5,615 nt of DNA from positions 1 through 5,615 of the forward strand of contig JAQVJB010000099.1 of the NCBI GenBank assembly GCA_028695395.1. Reading direction: 5' to 3'. A model generated the notes under the pieces. It did no database searches. It saw only the letters and a list, made by a program, of their open reading frames with translations, and was not told the DNA's origin. Every line of letters begins with the position of its first letter. The stretch's first letter is position 1. The position numbers and the translations under genes were made by a program. Origin of the DNA: Actinomycetota bacterium. Its GTDB lineage: Bacteria; Actinomycetota; Humimicrobiia; Humimicrobiales; Humimicrobiaceae. This document shows, piece after piece, positions 5,560 through 5,615 of the stretch.

Positions 5560-5615
5560 TAATTTTTTGTGATAAAATTTTTATTTTAAAAAAATACAAT
5601 ATTTATTTATAATTT

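Noticed and set aside
1..5615. CRISPR array, tRNA, rRNA or insertion sequence
   Set aside because: No regularly spaced repeats, tRNA-like cloverleaf, rRNA blocks, terminal inverted repeats or transposase sequence were seen.

Overview
The window comes from a low-GC bacterium whose proteins are rich in K, I and N. It carries a complete-looking riboflavin operon on the minus strand, next to a decayed stretch on the plus strand. The sequence alone does not fix the taxon. An FMN-riboswitch-led ribD-ribE-ribBA-ribH order fits Bacillota and several low-GC candidate phyla.

Right to left on the minus strand: an extended -10 promoter (about 5530-5559) starts transcription almost exactly at the first base of an FMN riboswitch (5412-5522). 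The aptamer is followed by an intrinsic terminator (5364-5393) whose loop copies the 5' strand of the aptamer's P1 helix, which gives a readable on/off switch. Next come ribD (deaminase/reductase, split by a one-base frameshift at 4687-4691), ribE (riboflavin synthase), ribBA (DHBP synthase/GTP cyclohydrolase II) and ribH (lumazine synthase). ribD/ribE and ribE/ribBA overlap by about 15 bases. A 138-base gap separates ribBA from ribH. A bidirectional hairpin (1384-1421) closes the operon.

Together the genes encode the usual enzymes from GTP and ribulose 5-phosphate to riboflavin: RibA opens GTP, RibD deaminates and reduces, RibB makes the four-carbon unit, RibH makes 6,7-dimethyl-8-ribityllumazine and RibE dismutates it to riboflavin. 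Two points cast doubt on full function: ribD is broken in its reductase domain, and the RibB half of RibBA has lost several signature residues while its RibA half looks intact.

The left 1.2 kb is accessory and decayed. A ribbon-helix-helix antitoxin-like gene runs off the left edge on the minus strand, with two ATACGTAT palindromes 22 bp apart in front of it. On the plus strand lie remains of a periplasmic adaptor (HlyD/MacA-like) gene with stops, frame changes and missing pieces. It is joined in one frame to the last ~40 codons of a sensor histidine kinase, which suggests a deletion removed the transporter and regulator genes that would have stood between them. Bases 1179-1383 hold no supported gene.
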